Shown in pieces: positions 60,895 through 64,000 of a DNA stretch of 64,000 nucleotides. The stretch's first letter is position 1, and each line of letters opens with the position of its first letter. The notes under the pieces are model-generated. The model searched no databases. It saw only the letters and a program-made list of their open reading frames with translations, and was not told the DNA's origin. Both the position numbers and the translations under genes were made by a program. Source of the stretch: Beroe forskalii (taxonomy: Eukaryota; Ctenophora; Nuda; Beroida; Beroidae); NCBI GenBank assembly GCA_011033025.1, contig WFMF01000004.1:1736001-1800000 (forward strand), read 5' to 3'.

Positions 60895-62108
60895 TCAAAT
60901 TGAAGGTGTCCTAGAATTGCTTTGACAACCCTTTTGATTATATATCAGTGAATGGAGCAAGCTAGGTTCATCAGATAGAATCTCTGCTAATACCTGTAAT
61001 TAAGTAATTAAATGAGACGCAGCAAACTTCAGTGTTTTTAAAATCTTGAAGCCTCAAATTGAAATAATTCAAACAATGAGGTTTCGCTTCCACCACAACC
61101 AAACTTAATAATAAACGTTAGACTGGTACTAGACATAGGTAAACAGTTATAATTGCTGTGGGTATGAAACATACCCACCTAATGTTGATCCTCCAATCAC
61201 ACAATCAAGTACCCCTTACCCCTAAAGCCCTAAGTAAGTGGAGAAAACGATGAACACGTTTACCTTTATCACTAAACCTGGTGGGTGGATACCTTAGCAG
61301 CCGGGAGAATGTACCCATACAGCACAGTCAAATCAGATTTAGTGATGCGGCCATCTCCGTCACCATCATACAACCTCCAAGCGAGATCGCGCTGCAATCA
61401 TGAGTGGGTATAGTAAAGTAGTAAGCATTATCCCTGGTAAGTCCTTATACGTCATTGTATGATGTAAATCATTGTATATACCAAAGATTATTGCGTTATG
61501 AATACATGAAAAAAGCATTAAATACCAGCTCACAATATTACATGCTATAATATTAGTAAGTTAGGAGCATCCTAAAGCCTATACTGAATACTCCTATAAC
61601 TCTATATAAATGGAAATGACGATAAAAGTAAGTTCAAAGCACTTCCTTACCTTATTGTCCAGGGATTGTCTGGGATGCAGGGTGTCTAGGAGGTACACTA
61701 TCTGGTCTATGGTAACATCTCCACTCATCCCCTCCCTTTGTCCTTGATCTGAGATTTGTAACTTGTCAAAAACTTTCACTTTCTAATAAATTTTACAAAT
61801 TTTGGGATTCAAATTCATAATTAATCAATGAATCGCATCTTTGAAATTTCAAATTGTTTCTGAATTTATAGATATTAACTTAACACGTAACACAGGCATC
61901 CGGGGAGTGGGAATCGACTCATTAACTCACCTCTTAACCAGGAGAGGATAAGAGGAAGTATCGGCATGGGAAGGAGACAATTGAGGATTCCATCGATACC
62001 CAGCTCACTATAAAGCCTCGTGATCTTAGCTATCTCCCCGTCATCAAAGACTGTGTGCTCGAATACACCCTCTAGATTTACTGTCTTTACGGACTGGCCA
62101 TTTCCCAT
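60895..62108 (-). CDS. calcineurin-B/CHP-like myristoylated EF-hand protein, 4 exons
   Basis: Exons 61931-62108, 61651-61778, 61293-61391 and 60895-60993 join in frame to 167 residues. The N terminus MGNGQSVK fits N-myristoylation (Gly2, Ser6). FDDGEIAKITRLYSELG matches the first helix of calcineurin B-type proteins, PLILSWLR then KVFDKL matches the region before hand 2, and LAWRLYDGDGDGRITKSDL is a canonical hand 3 with Asp at position 12. Hands 1 and 2 look degenerate, and the C terminus (VLAEILSDEPSLL...) ends without a clear fourth hand. Such proteins are regulatory subunits or adaptors at membranes (calcineurin, Na+/H+ exchangers). It could equally be a CHP, a CIB or a lineage-specific relative. 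An alternative last exon may have been missed. Confidence 0.72.
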
Positions 62109-62610
62109 TGCATCCTGTTACTCTGTAACGGGCATTAATTGTACTAAATTAAAAGGTTAGGGACACATCATGTTCATGATATTTTGACAAAATTGCCGCT
62201 CTATATCTTCTTGTCTAATACTAAGACATCAACTAAGACCTACTTGTGTAGGTTGTAGATAAGGAAATTTGGTGAGAGTTTACGGTTTCGTACTGTATGA
62301 GCCATGATTACCATTTGGTCCGCTATAATTTAGCACGATACTCCACAAATTCAATAACATGAAACACTTGCTGACTTCCATTAATTAGGTATACTAAACA
62401 CTTTTACAAGTTAATAATTTGAATATTACAGCTCCTTTAATGTATATTGTATTAAACTATTAAATATTATTAAAACAATACCAGTCTTTATGAAAAATTA
62501 ACAGTCAAAAGAGTCAAAGTATAAAAGATCTCAAATCAGCTAGATTTATCTTTTCATAAGCTAAGAAGCTAAGATAGCTATCTGAAAAAGTTTTATATAA
62601 TTTCTATCAT
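62109..62610. other. intergenic spacer between two minus-strand genes
   Basis: AT-rich, about 500 bases, no ORF or repeat of note. It holds the promoter of the calcineurin-B-like gene and the 3' UTR of RCC1L. Confidence 0.5.
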
Positions 62611-63967
62611 TCATTCATCCTCCTCCTCTCCTTCTATCATTCCCAGATTCGAAACTGATTTGATTGGCTCACTAGTTATGACACACGTCTTATTGGGACC
62701 ACATACAACGTCTATCACACTGTTCTTCAGCTGAACCAAAACTTCTGGTTCATGAAGATCTTCGTCAGTTTCAGATACCAACTTATGATGCAGTCCTCTA
62801 CCCCAACGTATAAGTTTATGATCAGATGTAATACCTACTGCGTGATCGAGGCTAGCTGTCACTGATATCACCTCGTGTGTGGTTGGAACAAGGTGTGGCA
62901 AGCCAGGATTAGCCACTTCGTCTTCTGGAGGAATTCCTGTTCCAGGGCCAAACCCACAGCTGAGAAGTTGTCCTTTGTCTGATAAAAATATGGAGAAGCT
63001 TCCCCCTGCTGCAATGTCCACAATTGCGTGGCCTGACAAGTCTATTTCAGTGGGATAAACCATTTGCATTTCATCTGATTGGGATATCTGGTGATACTCG
63101 TTGTTACCCCACCCATACACCTTCCCATTGTCACACAAGACAAGAGTAGTGTCAGCAGAGGACGAAATTCTCCTGACAGAGTGAGGAATATTGACTTGAG
63201 TAAATGTGTCCAGAGTCCTAGTTGATCCACAACCAGTTTGTCCATCTGCTGCCCAGCCACAGGACAGTACATTCCCATCACTGGTTAGGAGGAACGAATT
63301 GTCCAAACCAACAGCAATGTTACGGATATCTGGGGATCATTCACATGAGGAACAAATATAATTAACCAAATGAATAAATAGAATGGAAAAAACTAAAGTA
63401 AAATTTTGATTAAATTAAATTCTATACTTTTTCCAAGATTTTGAAGAAAATGTTACAGATATCTGTCAACGACGAATTGAATGCAGTGAAAGGTAAAAGT
63501 TTTGTAGTCTCTCTTGGGTATCCCAGCTGTCCCATGTTATTACTGCCCCACCCTAACACCTTCCCCGACTCCGTCAAGGCAAGGGAATGAGCTCTACCGC
63601 TTTTCAACTGCACAATTCTCTCATCTATTCCCCATATTTTCTTATCAAATAACACATTTTCAGAAGAACTGCCTAACTGAAGGACTCTGTTCACTCCATG
63701 AGCGCAGATTTTAAACCCTGAAGCTTGCTTATAAGATCCAACTACGAAGCCATTGCCAATTGAGACTTTGTTGATAGCTTCACCTCTAAATAGTGGATAG
63801 AGAACTGGAACTGCCCGAGGCATTTCATTCGAGGGAGTAATATATGCATACCCATCACTGTCATTGCATGAAGTTGAGGATAATCTTGACAACCTTCCTA
63901 CAATATAGCGAACTTTCCTCATAACTTGGCATGTTAGCATCTCAAAGCCATAAATGTTAACAATCAT
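62611..63967 (-). CDS. RCC1L: RCC1-like mitochondrial protein (RCC1L/WBSCR16), 2 exons
   Basis: Exon 1 63457-63967 and exon 2 62611-63329 join at a phase-1 GT-AG intron to give about 409 residues. RCC1 blades are visible: HSLALTESGKVLGWGSNNMGQLG, NSFLLTSDGNVLSCGWAADG and QTGCG, TTLVLCDNGKVYGWGNNEYHQ, GSFSIFLSDKGQLLSCGFG, and HAVGITSDHKLIRWGRG. CGWAADGQTG is characteristic of RCC1L, which helps mitochondrial ribosome and rRNA modules and has been proposed as an OPA1 exchange factor. An N terminus rich in Arg/Ser (MRKVRYIVGRLSRLSSTS, from 63922) fits a mitochondrial targeting sequence and may be the true start. The acidic C-terminal tail is EGEEEDE. The promoter lies at the window edge. Confidence 0.85.
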
Positions 63968-64000
63968 TGTAAGATTTGAAAATTATAGTGTTCATAAAAC

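Overview
The window is animal nuclear DNA. Its genes are intron-rich with GT-AG junctions, and they include clear metazoan orthologues: CDK7, GNL3L, RCC1L, a secretagogin/calbindin-type EF-hand protein, a calcineurin-B-like protein and LDLa-domain seven-transmembrane receptors. CR1-like LINEs, many MITE-like hairpin elements and satellites fill most of the rest. I read it as a marine invertebrate, possibly early-branching, but I cannot name the species. A run of 100 N (14698-14797) shows that this is a scaffolded assembly.

Layout. 0-1 kb: short palindromes and one signal-peptide exon on the minus strand. 1.1-2.6 kb: a 22-bp satellite and a Helitron-like repeat. 2.6-10.65 kb: a minus-strand CR1-like LINE split in two by a second, plus-strand LINE. 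10.8-21.2 kb: gene-poor, with satellites (including a 1.7-kb, 24-bp array and a GTCGA array) and nested MITEs. 21.5-24.4 kb (minus): an unrecognised multi-pass membrane protein. 24.5-29.6 kb: mostly unrecognised sequence with a palindromic TTAA element. 29.6-36.9 kb (plus): a five-exon secretagogin-like gene whose introns hold a second TTAA palindrome and a 4.4-kb hAT-type composite with a perfect 8-bp target duplication. 37.8-39.9 kb (minus): complete CDK7 in six exons. 40.66-60.38 kb (minus): GNL3L. 60.9-62.1 kb (minus): calcineurin-B-like. 62.6-64 kb (minus): RCC1L.

The most notable structure is inside GNL3L. A segment was tandemly duplicated (copy A about 41.17-50.97 kb, copy B about 52.71-59.45 kb). 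Each copy carries the three GNL3L exons that encode the circularly permuted GTPase core (NKID, then GLPNVGKSS, then DSPG) and, on the opposite strand inside an intron, an LDLa-7TM receptor gene. The three-exon cassette is 780 nt and phase 0/0, so using either copy or both keeps the reading frame. GNL3L exons 1-3 and the last exon are single copy. By my reading the GNL3L exon copies differ almost only at silent sites, while the receptor copies differ mostly by replacements and both carry lesions. Copy A holds a 2.5-kb foldback element and a mariner-like element whose empty sites are preserved in copy B. Un-collapsed haplotypes placed side by side is the main alternative explanation.

A second theme is tandem repeats that start exactly at exon edges: the CDK7 exon 2 acceptor, the CDK7 exon 5 donor and the GNL3L stop codon.
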